Assembly (NCBI RefSeq): GCF_001625575.1
Contig: NZ_AUXV01000007.1
Span: forward strand, 62,001-126,000
From: Pseudoalteromonas luteoviolacea S2607
GTDB lineage: Bacteria > Pseudomonadota > Gammaproteobacteria > Enterobacterales > Alteromonadaceae
Direction: 5' to 3'
Length of the DNA stretch: 64,000 bases
Numbering within the stretch: the first letter of the stretch is position 1; each line of letters opens with the position of its first letter. Shown one piece after another: positions 1-7,129 of this stretch. Under the pieces are notes generated by a model. That model made no database searches. It was not told the origin of the DNA and saw nothing but the letters and a program-made list of their open reading frames with translations. Position numbers and translations under genes: made by a program.

Positions 1-936
1 TGAGACTTCGTAACCATCTAAAATAGCAAAGTCCATGACTTCTATGACATGACCTGCATAATAAACTTGGTTTTCGATTAAGTCAGACATCACCATGTCA
101 GTACGCAATTGTTCCAGTTGTTGCTTACTTTGTGTATCTTGAGGGTTGTCTAACAATTTGACCGTCAATCTCAGTACGCTCAGCAGGACATGTAATATCT
201 CGAGTTGACTGTTTAAAAAGAGTTCAGCATAGGGTCTAAACTTATCCAGCTCAGGCACTCTAGCGACCATTGCAAGTACCCCTTCGGTGAGATGAAACTT
301 GCGGCAAACTGTGTAATCACCAACATAGTGGGCGTGTACAGCTTGTACCATGAGTTGTTCAATATCGAATATTTGTGGTGTGCCATCAGGGGCAAAGAAG
401 GTAAAACTTTTGGCTTCAATATGAGGGTAATAATGGGCGAGCGCGAATAGCATATGACCAAGCTCAACCCCTTTATTTGTCATAATATTAGTTGAACCGT
501 TGAGCAAGTCAGCAAACGTTATACCGGTCTTGGCAATTTCTATATTTGCAGGTACACCCGCCATTGCAGAATAAGCGAAAGTTTGCCACGGATGAAAATC
601 ACCCTCGGGATCACATTGATAAATATAAGGCTGTTTGTCTTTTTTAAAATGCACAAAGCCTGCAACTAAATCTGTTAAGGGCTTATCTTGGTAGCTCAGG
701 TTGCCCCAGCCATTTATAACATGGCAAAGATGAGGCAACCCATCCCGTTCGACAATACTGTCCAAGTTTTCAGCAATCAGCAGATCAGCAAGATTGATCA
801 CTTGATCGGCAAGCTCTGTATCGATCGTTTGTGGCGTATGAATGCTCTTTTTAGTTTGATTAATTATTTGCCAGCATTCGTCGCTGAGCTGTAGTGGTGA
901 CCATGGCGTGGTTTGTGACATGATAGTTTGACCCAT
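1..936 (-). CDS. Unrecognised protein in RiPP-like operon, partial (C-terminus beyond left edge)
   Basis: An open frame of 312 codons runs off the left edge without a stop, so the C-terminus is missing. I do not recognise the family. The visible part is soluble-looking: no signal peptide and no clear membrane segment. It is rich in alternating helical stretches, with a His/Tyr-rich middle (ELGHMLFALAHYYPH, then VQAVHAHYVGDYTV) and a C-terminal helical run with HVIEVMDF. It is the last visible gene of the minus-strand operon that carries two small precursor peptides, about 47 bp after the second one, so a role in maturation, immunity or export of that peptide is an inference from position only. 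Two in-frame starts are possible, at 936 and 921. Neither has a good Shine-Dalgarno, and a hairpin sits just upstream, which suggests lower translation than the precursors. Confidence 0.7.
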   Translation of the reverse strand, partial: MGQTIMSQTTPWSPLQLSDECWQIINQTKKSIHTPQTIDTELADQVINLADLLIAENLDSIVERDGLPHLCHVINGWGNLSYQDKPLTDLVAGFVHFKKDKQPYIYQCDPEGDFHPWQTFAYSAMAGVPANIEIAKTGITFADLLNGSTNIMTNKGVELGHMLFALAHYYPHIEAKSFTFFAPDGTPQIFDIEQLMVQAVHAHYVGDYTVCRKFHLTEGVLAMVARVPELDKFRPYAELFLNSQLEILHVLLSVLRLTVKLLDNPQDTQSKQQLEQLRTDMVMSDLIENQVYYAGHVIEVMDFAILDGYEVS

Positions 937-942
937 TTTTGT

Positions 943-961
943 TGTTATTAGAAGGAGGTGC
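943..961 (-). terminator. Intergenic hairpin between precursor B and downstream gene
   Basis: On the minus strand GGGGGTGC-TAC-GCACCTCC forms an 8-bp stem with one G-U pair. It lies after the stop of precursor B and 7-15 bases ahead of the next start. No long T-run follows, so it is more likely an mRNA 3'-end stabiliser or partial terminator. That would be the usual way to keep precursor transcripts more abundant than downstream enzyme transcripts. Confidence 0.45.
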
Positions 962-983
962 GTAGCACCCCCTGGGACAGTAC

Positions 984-1145
984 TTATTTTCTAAGCTCTT
1001 GTTCGCAGCAACCTTGTGTGCAGCAACCACGGATTAAGACTGGCTCATTGGCCAAATCCTGTTGGTTTACTTTAGTTGCCGTGCCACCTGTGATGGCATC
1101 CAAATCTTCAAGTGTTAGAGGCGTCATTTCTTGATTGTCTTTCAT
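984..1145 (-). CDS. RiPP precursor peptide B (double-glycine leader, CCxxGCC core)
   Basis: Encodes 53 residues starting MKDNQEMTPL. The ATG at 1145 is preceded by AAGGA at good distance; the longer frame upstream has no such signal. Residues 10-21 (LTLEDLDAITGG) have the acidic, hydrophobic pattern of a double-glycine leader as cleaved by C39-type peptidase transporters. The predicted core is 32 residues and ends NEPVLIRGCCTQGCCEQELRK-like, with Cys at 41, 42, 46 and 47. A paralogue with the same architecture lies just upstream. The neighbouring glycosyltransferases suggest a modified, possibly glycosylated peptide. I see no lanthipeptide synthetase, YcaO or radical-SAM gene in the window. 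Export and processing genes may lie past the left edge. An alternative is a metal-binding Cys-rich peptide. The product is inferred, the architecture is seen. Confidence 0.8.
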   Translation of the reverse strand: MKDNQEMTPLTLEDLDAITGGTATKVNQQDLANEPVLIRGCCTQGCCEQELRK

Positions 1146-1216
1146 AGTATTTTCCTTATTAAAATCAAAGTAATTGAAAAGAGCCGCCACAATCGAATTG
1201 TGTAAGGCGACAGTGG

Positions 1217-1270
1217 CTCATAGCTCGCACCAAAGCAAACGAGTTTAATTGCATTAAAACTTGCTATGAG
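1217..1270 (-). repeat. Inverted repeat CTCATAGC / GCTATGAG between precursor genes
   Basis: CTCATAGC at 1217-1224 and GCTATGAG at 1263-1270 are perfect 8-base inverted copies 38 bases apart, in the 194-bp space between the two precursor genes. They could fold the leader of precursor B mRNA or serve as a protein site. Confidence 0.4.
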
Positions 1271-1289
1271 TTCGGGCTCTTTAAGAGTG

Positions 1290-1312
1290 AAAAGCTGTCT
1301 TATCCAGCTTTT
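1290..1312 (-). terminator. Hairpin after precursor A (partial terminator?)
   Basis: AAAAGCTG (1290-1297), 7-base loop, CAGCTTTT (1305-1312). The stem is perfect and 8 bp long, 28 bases after the stop of precursor A on the minus strand. Its U residues are inside the stem and the following sequence is not a T-run, so read-through to precursor B is expected. Confidence 0.45.
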
Positions 1313-1339
1313 TACCTTCAAATCCTGTTGATGCAGGAT

Positions 1340-1504
1340 TTAGAAGATTTGAGGTGGCTCTTCGCAGCAGCCTTGGTTACAACAACCGCGGATTAAAATC
1401 GGCTCGTTTGACAAGTCATTTTTGTCGAACTTGTTTGGGCCGCCACCCACAATTGATTCCATTTCTTCAAGTGATAAAGGTTTCATTTCTTCTAGATTTT
1501 TCAT
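1340..1504 (-). CDS. RiPP precursor peptide A (double-glycine leader, CCxxGCC core)
   Basis: A 54-residue peptide starting MKNLEEMKPL, read by hand on the minus strand; it is too short for usual ORF cut-offs. AAGGA precedes the ATG at 1504. Residues 10-21 (LSLEEMESIVGG) form a double-glycine leader that aligns without gaps to precursor B, both with GG at 20-21. The core has NEPILIRGCCNQGCCEE near its end, Cys at 41, 42, 46 and 47, then a different tail PPQIF. Conservation of NEP(I/V)LIRGCCxQGCCE, against free variation just after the GG and at the C-terminus, marks the functional part. It follows the GT-A glycosyltransferase gene by 33 bp, so it belongs to the same operon. Class unknown; no known RiPP family name can be assigned from sequence alone. 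Confidence 0.82.
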   Translation of the reverse strand: MKNLEEMKPLSLEEMESIVGGGPNKFDKNDLSNEPILIRGCCNQGCCEEPPQIF

Positions 1505-1537
1505 TATTTTTCCTTAAATTAAAAATAGTTAGCAGAG

Positions 1538-2365
1538 CTAACAGTGTTGATGAACAGAGACATACTGTTCAAATTTGTTGCTGGTATCTTGCAAGAAGCT
1601 ACCTGAAAAGTGACCATTCGCATATTTGTCTAAGCAATATGAAAAGTTCTGATGATCGCTTTGCGATTTACTCAGTTCACCCAAATTGCGAGCAGAGTCA
1701 TCATGAGTTAAGTGCGTGGCACATCCGGCCAGTGACTGCTCTAACATGAGCTTAGCTTTAAGACGAACAATTAAATCTAGGTCTTCCCAACCCCAAAAGT
1801 TCATTTTCGAATCGAAGCCCGCAACGTCCAATACATGTTGCTTCTTTACCATTACAAGGCCGGGGGCTGTGCGTTGGTCATTATTCAAAGAGGATTGGTT
1901 GACCAATATTTCCGTATGCTTATTTTGGCCAATCGGTAATGTAAGTACTGTGCGAGTTTGGCATAGCTGTTGAAATTGGGTCACCGATTGAGGCTTTGAC
2001 TCTGACACTGAATGTAAGTTTGCAAAACTGGTTTCAGTGACGAGCGAGTAGAGCTCCGAGAGTGTGGTCTCAGACAATATTACGTCAGCATCTAAGACAA
2101 ATATGGTTTCTGCTCTAGCATGATATATTCCCCAATTTAACGCGAAAGACTTGTTAAAAAACTGAGTAAATATATGCACGATCCTGACCGTAATGCCTTT
2201 ACAGTCGACACCATTGAGCAACTCTTGCAGGCGCTGTTGGTCGCCACCCATATTAACAATGAGTATTTCAAGCTTTGGTATTTGCTCTAACGCAGGTAAG
2301 TTTTGTACCAATGTCTGGCCAAGTTCTTGGCGGTCTTTCCAAGGTATAATTACACTAATCACCAT
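1538..2365 (-). CDS. Glycosyltransferase family 2 (GT-A fold), RiPP-operon associated
   Basis: 275 residues. The N-terminus VISVIIPWKDR is a typical GT2 nucleotide-sugar domain. The LDAD motif at 91-94 is the metal-binding DxD, and GWEDLDL at 192-198 matches the acceptor/galactosyltransferase C-terminal motif seen in GT2/GT7C proteins. The start at 2365 is chosen because a TGAGGA Shine-Dalgarno sits 5 bases ahead; that TGA is also the stop of the preceding GT-B gene, so the two are translationally coupled. The longer frame from 2398 lies inside the previous gene. Soluble, no membrane segment. Directly ahead of two Cys-rich precursor peptides. GT2 enzymes such as SunS glycosylate Cys or Ser of glycocins, so peptide glycosylation is a reasonable inference. 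Cell-surface glycan work is the alternative. Confidence 0.85.
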   Translation of the reverse strand: MVISVIIPWKDRQELGQTLVQNLPALEQIPKLEILIVNMGGDQQRLQELLNGVDCKGITVRIVHIFTQFFNKSFALNWGIYHARAETIFVLDADVILSETTLSELYSLVTETSFANLHSVSESKPQSVTQFQQLCQTRTVLTLPIGQNKHTEILVNQSSLNNDQRTAPGLVMVKKQHVLDVAGFDSKMNFWGWEDLDLIVRLKAKLMLEQSLAGCATHLTHDDSARNLGELSKSQSDHQNFSYCLDKYANGHFSGSFLQDTSNKFEQYVSVHQHC

Positions 2366-2372
2366 AAAATCC

Positions 2373-3818
2373 TCAGGCAAATACCACAAAGCCTTCATTC
2401 AAAAGCTGCCAAATAATATCTTGGGCTGTGTGATTGAAGCGCGATAACTCAATAGGTGTGGTTAATTCATCCAGTATTTGCAGCTGTTCGTCAGAAAGCT
2501 TTTTCTCGGCAGGCCAACATGGGTCATTAACTATGGTCCACTGACCTTGTTGAATGTGATCTACCGCGACGACTTTTGAGGTGATAGGGGTGCGTTGTTC
2601 GAGCGTATGAGATACATAGTAGTGCGCCACGCCGCTATAGTTTTCAAAACCCAGTGGCACATGTGGTAATAGGCATTGGCTGTCATTAATGATGGGTACG
2701 TGATGCGCGATAGGCGTGGTTATCCCCTGTTTATGTAAACCGAGACAACGTAATAATCCGGATTCTAATCGCGATACAAAGTGTCCATAGCGATAATATT
2801 GAGATGCGTGCGCTTTACACTGCTTGCTTAATTCACCACGCTGAGTATTGTTATTGAGCACTTCGGATAACCACGCTAGCCCACTTTGGTAATTGAAGCG
2901 GATACCGCCCTGAGTGATCCAAGTTGGCATAAGCTTACCTGTTTTACTATCAATAACAGTGTCTTTCAAGCCGCCATAGCGACAGCCCAATACGGGAGTG
3001 CCAGCGGCCATGGCTTCAATGGCGATATATCCAAAATTCTCATCTAACGAGTTTGTCGGGTGTATCAAAACATCCATGGCTGCAATGCTGGTGGCTAGGA
3101 CTTGCTCTGATAGATTACCAGCTGAAAATGTGACAATATCCTCAAGCTCATAGAGTTTGAGTAAGGATTGAATATAGTCTGGATATTGCTCGGTCATGTA
3201 GGGCATAACGGGATAATCGACCCAGTAATTACCAATGACAATGGCTTTTATCGGCTGTTCTGGAAATGCGGTTTTTAAATCTTTTATGTACTGCAAAAAT
3301 CGATGTAGATTTTTTTGTGGTAGTAATCTCGCTACATGCCCTAATACCCAAGTAGATGGTGAGATGTCTAACTGCGTTTTAGCGAGCGACTTTTCTGGGG
3401 CTTGCCAAAATACTTCAGATACAGGTAATGGAAGAAATATAATATGTGGTTGAAGCTTTGGACAAATCGCCTTAATCACGTCGATGTCAGATTGGCAATT
3501 AACAATGATACCGTCACATGCCCTTAACTTGGGCAAGTGCGCTTGTAAAAAGTGCGTGTCTAATGTGGCACCGCCATGCAGAGCCATGATCCGAGGGGGT
3601 CCATTTTTATAGTCGTCTTGCCACAATCGATTTCCCGAAAAGTTGAGTAACAAATCTAGTTGCTCATTAGGTGCATTTTCTTGATCTAGGTTGACAAGTT
3701 GAGCGCCAGCTTGAATAAGAGCCGAAAGATAAAAGTGTTTTGTTTTACCAACGCTAACCCAGAACTGCTCTCCCATTCCAGACACGCCGATAGTGAGATT
3801 TTTAATCGACTGAGACAT
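2373..3818 (-). CDS. GT-B glycosyltransferase (GT4-like) with extra C-terminal domain
   Basis: 481 residues. The C-terminal Rossmann part has GHVARLLPQKN at 160-170 and ENFGYIAIEAMAAGTP at 260-275, whose E-x7-E spacing is the donor-sugar binding pattern of GT4 enzymes. The glycosyltransferase ends near residue 360. About 120 further residues follow. The last 55 (from about 427) run KKLSDEQLQILDEL...AQDIIWQLLNEGFVVF, which looks like a small winged-helix or PqqD/RRE-type fold by pattern; this is my inference. Such a domain would suit leader-peptide recognition. No signal peptide. Its start overlaps the deacetylase stop by 17 bp and its stop feeds the GT2 start, so all three are one transcript. 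Acceptor unknown. Confidence 0.83.
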   Translation of the reverse strand: MSQSIKNLTIGVSGMGEQFWVSVGKTKHFYLSALIQAGAQLVNLDQENAPNEQLDLLLNFSGNRLWQDDYKNGPPRIMALHGGATLDTHFLQAHLPKLRACDGIIVNCQSDIDVIKAICPKLQPHIIFLPLPVSEVFWQAPEKSLAKTQLDISPSTWVLGHVARLLPQKNLHRFLQYIKDLKTAFPEQPIKAIVIGNYWVDYPVMPYMTEQYPDYIQSLLKLYELEDIVTFSAGNLSEQVLATSIAAMDVLIHPTNSLDENFGYIAIEAMAAGTPVLGCRYGGLKDTVIDSKTGKLMPTWITQGGIRFNYQSGLAWLSEVLNNNTQRGELSKQCKAHASQYYRYGHFVSRLESGLLRCLGLHKQGITTPIAHHVPIINDSQCLLPHVPLGFENYSGVAHYYVSHTLEQRTPITSKVVAVDHIQQGQWTIVNDPCWPAEKKLSDEQLQILDELTTPIELSRFNHTAQDIIWQLLNEGFVVFA

Positions 3819-4788
3819 GGCTGGTTTCCTTTTTTAGTGTTGTTATTGCGCGATTGTGGGCCGAAAATGCGTCAGAAGAAGGTTCAGGTTCTGTTGCCCA
3901 GCTCACTTTATTTGCTCTGGACTTATCCCATCGATATAGCCAATGTATACCGAATTTAAATGCCTGCGTGGGTTGGGTATAAATAGGGTGCTGTAAGGTT
4001 TTATCAATTGTCTGAAATTGATAACCTCGAGATTTTAAAGACGTTAATATGTCATCAAGGCTATCTGCATTTAACTGATTTACATGGAGCATGAGTATAT
4101 GAGGAATACTCGTTTCAAACATGTTTAAACTTGCACGTTCATAAAAGTCTAAACGTTGTTCGGTAAATGCTAAATACTGCTCCTTATAGCTTTTTGCTGC
4201 TTTAAGTTTATTACTTGTTAGCTTTTTAGTATAAGGCGCATCATAAATATAATCTGCATTTTCCATAGTGACAGGAACAAGCTCTAGGTTTAGCTTTTTT
4301 AGGCCATTGTGAAGTAAATGCTGAGACTCATTGGTCTCTCCTGCATGTAAATAAGGAGGGCGAAAATACCTCTGCTTTTGTTGACCGAGCACTTGTTGCG
4401 TTATAACTGCGCCTTTTTTGATATCTTCTAAATAAAGCTTTAGTTCACTCTGATGGTAGGAAATATGAGAAAAGGTATGGTTACCAAGCTGGTGTCCGCG
4501 CATTTTCCAATCAGACAATAGGGTTCTTAGCAGTTTAGGGTTGTTTTTTAAATGCCCTTCATTAACAAATCCCGTCACTTTAATATTATGTTTTTCGAGG
4601 GTATCAAGTAGCTGTTTATTAATTTTTCTGAGAGAGTTCTCTGATAAAGTAAACTCTCCATGAATAGGTACATCATCAAAAGTAATTGATACTTTTTTCT
4701 GGTAGGGGGTGCCTGCAATCGCGTGAATACTTGTAAAATACGCACAGGCGAGGGTAAATATATTAACCAGCTTCTTCATAATTAACAT
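3802..4788 (-). CDS. Secreted polysaccharide deacetylase family protein (NodB fold)
   Basis: 328 residues with a Sec-type signal peptide (MKKLVNIFTLACAYF...IHAIAG). The NodB homology domain shows TFDD at 36-39 (catalytic/metal Asp pair), HTFSH at 104-108 (metal His pair), RPPY at 143-146 and a late LMLHV with His235. Members are metal-dependent carbohydrate esterases that deacetylate N-acetylated sugars in the periplasm or outside. It is the first gene of the minus-strand operon leading to two glycosyltransferases and two peptide precursors. It may trim an acetylated sugar, or may simply be a cell-wall enzyme that shares the promoter. An in-frame ATG at 4779 would give a more compact signal peptide. 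Neither start has a strong ribosome-binding site. Confidence 0.85.
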   Translation of the reverse strand: MLIMKKLVNIFTLACAYFTSIHAIAGTPYQKKVSITFDDVPIHGEFTLSENSLRKINKQLLDTLEKHNIKVTGFVNEGHLKNNPKLLRTLLSDWKMRGHQLGNHTFSHISYHQSELKLYLEDIKKGAVITQQVLGQQKQRYFRPPYLHAGETNESQHLLHNGLKKLNLELVPVTMENADYIYDAPYTKKLTSNKLKAAKSYKEQYLAFTEQRLDFYERASLNMFETSIPHILMLHVNQLNADSLDDILTSLKSRGYQFQTIDKTLQHPIYTQPTQAFKFGIHWLYRWDKSRANKVSWATEPEPSSDAFSAHNRAITTLKKETSHVSVD

Positions 4789-4818
4789 GAGAACATTTCA
4801 CTTTCCTTGAATAAATGG

Positions 4819-4848
4819 AATATAAGCATGTTACAGTTTTTTTATCAA
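4819..4848 (-). promoter_or_regulatory. Candidate sigma-70 promoter of the deacetylase-RiPP operon
   Basis: On the minus strand TTGATA (4848-4843), an 18-bp spacer and TATATT (4824-4819) precede the deacetylase start by about 31 bp. It is the only good -35/-10 pair in the 110-bp gap ahead of the operon. Confidence 0.45.
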
Positions 4849-4898
4849 TGTATGTTTTATGCTTCCATGTTAATTATTGTAACTGGGTTAGGTTTTAT

Positions 4899-6302
4899 TT
4901 AATTTATAGGCGCCTGATTTTTTTGCACTGTATCTTGTTGTTTCTCTAAATGGACATAGCTTAATCCTGGTAGATGGAAGGGGGATTCTAACTCTTGATT
5001 AAAATTGCGAATGTCTTTAATTTGTTGCTCGACAAAGCCATGCACGAATGCATCTAGGTTAGTGTTCACCCATCTCTCTATTGAGTCAGAATGAATAAAC
5101 GCGTTTGGGTTTTCTTCAAGATCTGCCATGAGAGTTTGCCAGATTGCACTTTGAGTTTTTGCTGGAACGTCATGGGTGAGATCAATGACTTCATTCATCC
5201 AGCTAAGGCCCACTTCGTCGTATGCTTTAAGCATATTCGAGTATAGGGTTTGTCTTTCGCTATCTGAAGTTAGCGAGTCATGATTGACAGCGAATTCGCC
5301 TGTGTCAGATTGCAGATAGTGTTTGTGTTCACGCCAGTCGAGCTGTTTACTTACTAACGCAAATATATTTTGTGTGTTTGATTTGTCTGTCTCATTGAGC
5401 ATGGCAAAAAAGCTATCTTGCTGATACGGCTTTATGGTTTTTGCCATGTCGACAATACCAACATTGGTTTGAAAATCCCCTTCATCAAGGTGCGCATTTA
5501 ATTCCAGTAATTGCCCATCAGATAGCTTATTGTCGAGTAATAGCGTGGCGTAGCGATGAACATTGGCCGTTTTTTGCATACCAAAACTTTGCGAAAGTAT
5601 GTTATGCCCTTCGTCATATCTTGTGAGCAGCGCATCTTCTCTGCCCTCATCATCCAAGATACCCAAAGGAGGTGAGGGTGAAGAAAAGTCATACGCTTGC
5701 CCTTGTTCGAGTAAATGCGACATTGTGTTTATCGCGCTACTGAGTACCTCTTCAGACATAGTATTAAACTGCTGAATTAGGTCTTGACTGATATTATTGA
5801 ATCTTCCTGTTTTAGGGTCGAATGTTGCAGTAGCAACAATGACATCAGCGAATTTAGCCAAGTCTTCATCACTGAGTTTTTTTGTGAGTTCGAGTAGTTC
5901 TCTCGTGGGTTTTAAGTGCTGAAACTTGTGCCGTTGCTCAGGTGGTAGCCGGTCTACTTGCGCTAGAAAATCCTCAACTTCAGCTTTGTTTGTTAGCTCT
6001 CCCAAACGGTAATCTTTTTTAAACTCGTCAGTGCCAAGTCCAGTGATCGTAACGTGTGGTTGAGTGTAACTTCGGCCGAAGCCGAGTATGATGGGGCGAG
6101 CCAAGGCTGCTTCAAGCTCGGTTTCTTTCAGAGCATTTTCTTCGGGAGATGATAGGCTCACAGTGTAGTCATGATTAGTGTGTGGCGCTTGTTGAGGTGC
6201 GGCAGCTGGGGAGGCCTGTTTGGCGTTGAAGTTACTGAGTTTATGATTATATGTAGATTGCGACTGGGCAATATGCAAGTGTTTGGTGAGCTTATCAATC
6301 AT
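4899..6302 (-). CDS. Unrecognised 467-residue protein
   Basis: No family recognised. The first 45 residues are low-complexity and Gln/Ala/His-rich (QASPAAAPQQAPHTNH), then the protein is mostly acidic and alpha-helical with many short repeating helical units (for example AEVEDFLAQVDRLPPEQ, LSDEDLAKFADVIV, LSDGQLLELNAHL). No signal peptide, no membrane segment, no cysteine cluster. The unstructured N-terminus followed by helical repeats could suit a secreted effector or a surface/flagellar accessory protein, but nothing visible decides this. It is separated from the deacetylase operon by 110 bp with a candidate promoter, so it is probably an independent gene. Real coding is supported by length and by the lack of an equally long competing frame. 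Confidence 0.75.
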   Translation of the reverse strand: MIDKLTKHLHIAQSQSTYNHKLSNFNAKQASPAAAPQQAPHTNHDYTVSLSSPEENALKETELEAALARPIILGFGRSYTQPHVTITGLGTDEFKKDYRLGELTNKAEVEDFLAQVDRLPPEQRHKFQHLKPTRELLELTKKLSDEDLAKFADVIVATATFDPKTGRFNNISQDLIQQFNTMSEEVLSSAINTMSHLLEQGQAYDFSSPSPPLGILDDEGREDALLTRYDEGHNILSQSFGMQKTANVHRYATLLLDNKLSDGQLLELNAHLDEGDFQTNVGIVDMAKTIKPYQQDSFFAMLNETDKSNTQNIFALVSKQLDWREHKHYLQSDTGEFAVNHDSLTSDSERQTLYSNMLKAYDEVGLSWMNEVIDLTHDVPAKTQSAIWQTLMADLEENPNAFIHSDSIERWVNTNLDAFVHGFVEQQIKDIRNFNQELESPFHLPGLSYVHLEKQQDTVQKNQAPIN

Positions 6303-6427
6303 AACCTTATCCTTAGTTATCGATGTACAGATTGTTTTTCGACCGAAACAGTAAAACCTTTAGGGACAAAACTACATTAATTTTTAACTACGTGTCTAAT
6401 ACTCATCTAGTTTATGGGTATTTCGAG

Positions 6428-7000
6428 TCATTCAGTTGCATCGTTTTCGTTACTGATCTGTGTGTACAAGCGCAGGGTTAAATAAGTTATTGTGCCCGCT
6501 ACTAACGCACAAAGCACGTGATGTAAAACAAAATGGCTGACGATTAATGCTGGAATGTCTTCTGCGCCATCAATCAATAATACCTTCACAAGCAAGCCTA
6601 AGTAAGCGAGTAGATGCCCGGCGAGTGCCACTTTAAAAATCCTTTTGAATTTAGCTCGAGCGCTTGACGATAAATTTAACCTATTGATGCCCATAATCAG
6701 TAGCGCAAATATACTGAGTATAATACTGACACTACCCAACCCTAGAAGAGATGTCTTAACTAATATGGCGGCTAAAATATATGCAACTGTCATAAGTACC
6801 TTACTGCTTTGCTGTATCGCTCGCGATGGTATGAAAGGTGATTTGTGATGTCTATCTGAAATACTCTGAAGTGTTATCAGATTTTCTTTGTCAATGGTGT
6901 TGACTCTATCAGCTTGCGAGTACATAGTAGATGCTCTGCTTATCAGGATAAAAAGTAATAACAATGAACCGACTAACCAATACAGTGCTAAATAGATCAT
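6428..7000 (-). CDS. Small integral membrane protein, unknown function
   Basis: 190 residues with about five hydrophobic segments: residues 1-20 (IYLALYWLVGSLLLLFILI), then around 70-88, 90-105, 125-145 and 155-175. A basic, Ser-rich loop follows the first segment. The C-terminal tail is acidic (SNENDATE). No motif for transport or catalysis is visible. It stands alone, 126 bp from the next minus-strand gene and back-to-back with the EamA exporter gene. Function unknown; it could be a small regulator or sensor membrane protein. Confidence 0.7.
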   Translation of the reverse strand: MIYLALYWLVGSLLLLFILISRASTMYSQADRVNTIDKENLITLQSISDRHHKSPFIPSRAIQQSSKVLMTVAYILAAILVKTSLLGLGSVSIILSIFALLIMGINRLNLSSSARAKFKRIFKVALAGHLLAYLGLLVKVLLIDGAEDIPALIVSHFVLHHVLCALVAGTITYLTLRLYTQISNENDATE

Positions 7001-7028
7001 GGCTGCCAGTCATGTGGCTTAGTGTGTA

Positions 7029-7090
7029 GCGGTTAAGTCTCTTTTACTAACCGCGACAATAGATGCGGTTAGCCTATATTTTTCTTTTCT
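7029..7090 (+). promoter_or_regulatory. Possible attenuator ahead of EamA exporter (GCGGTTA / TAACCGC / GCGGTTA)
   Basis: GCGGTTA at 7029-7035, TAACCGC at 7048-7054 and GCGGTTA at 7065-7071 allow two exclusive hairpins. The second one is followed by a T-rich run (TATTTTTCTTTTCTTT), so it resembles an intrinsic terminator, with the first GCGGTTA as anti-terminator. It lies 60 bp ahead of the exporter start. No leader peptide was found. Confidence 0.35.
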
Positions 7091-7129
7091 TTCCTCGTTT
7101 ATTGTCCCGCATTTTAAGGATGTAAACCA

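Noticed and set aside
1354-1749. 131-codon plus-strand frame over precursor A and the GT2 end
   Set aside because: It is the complement of real minus-strand genes and has no ribosome-binding site.
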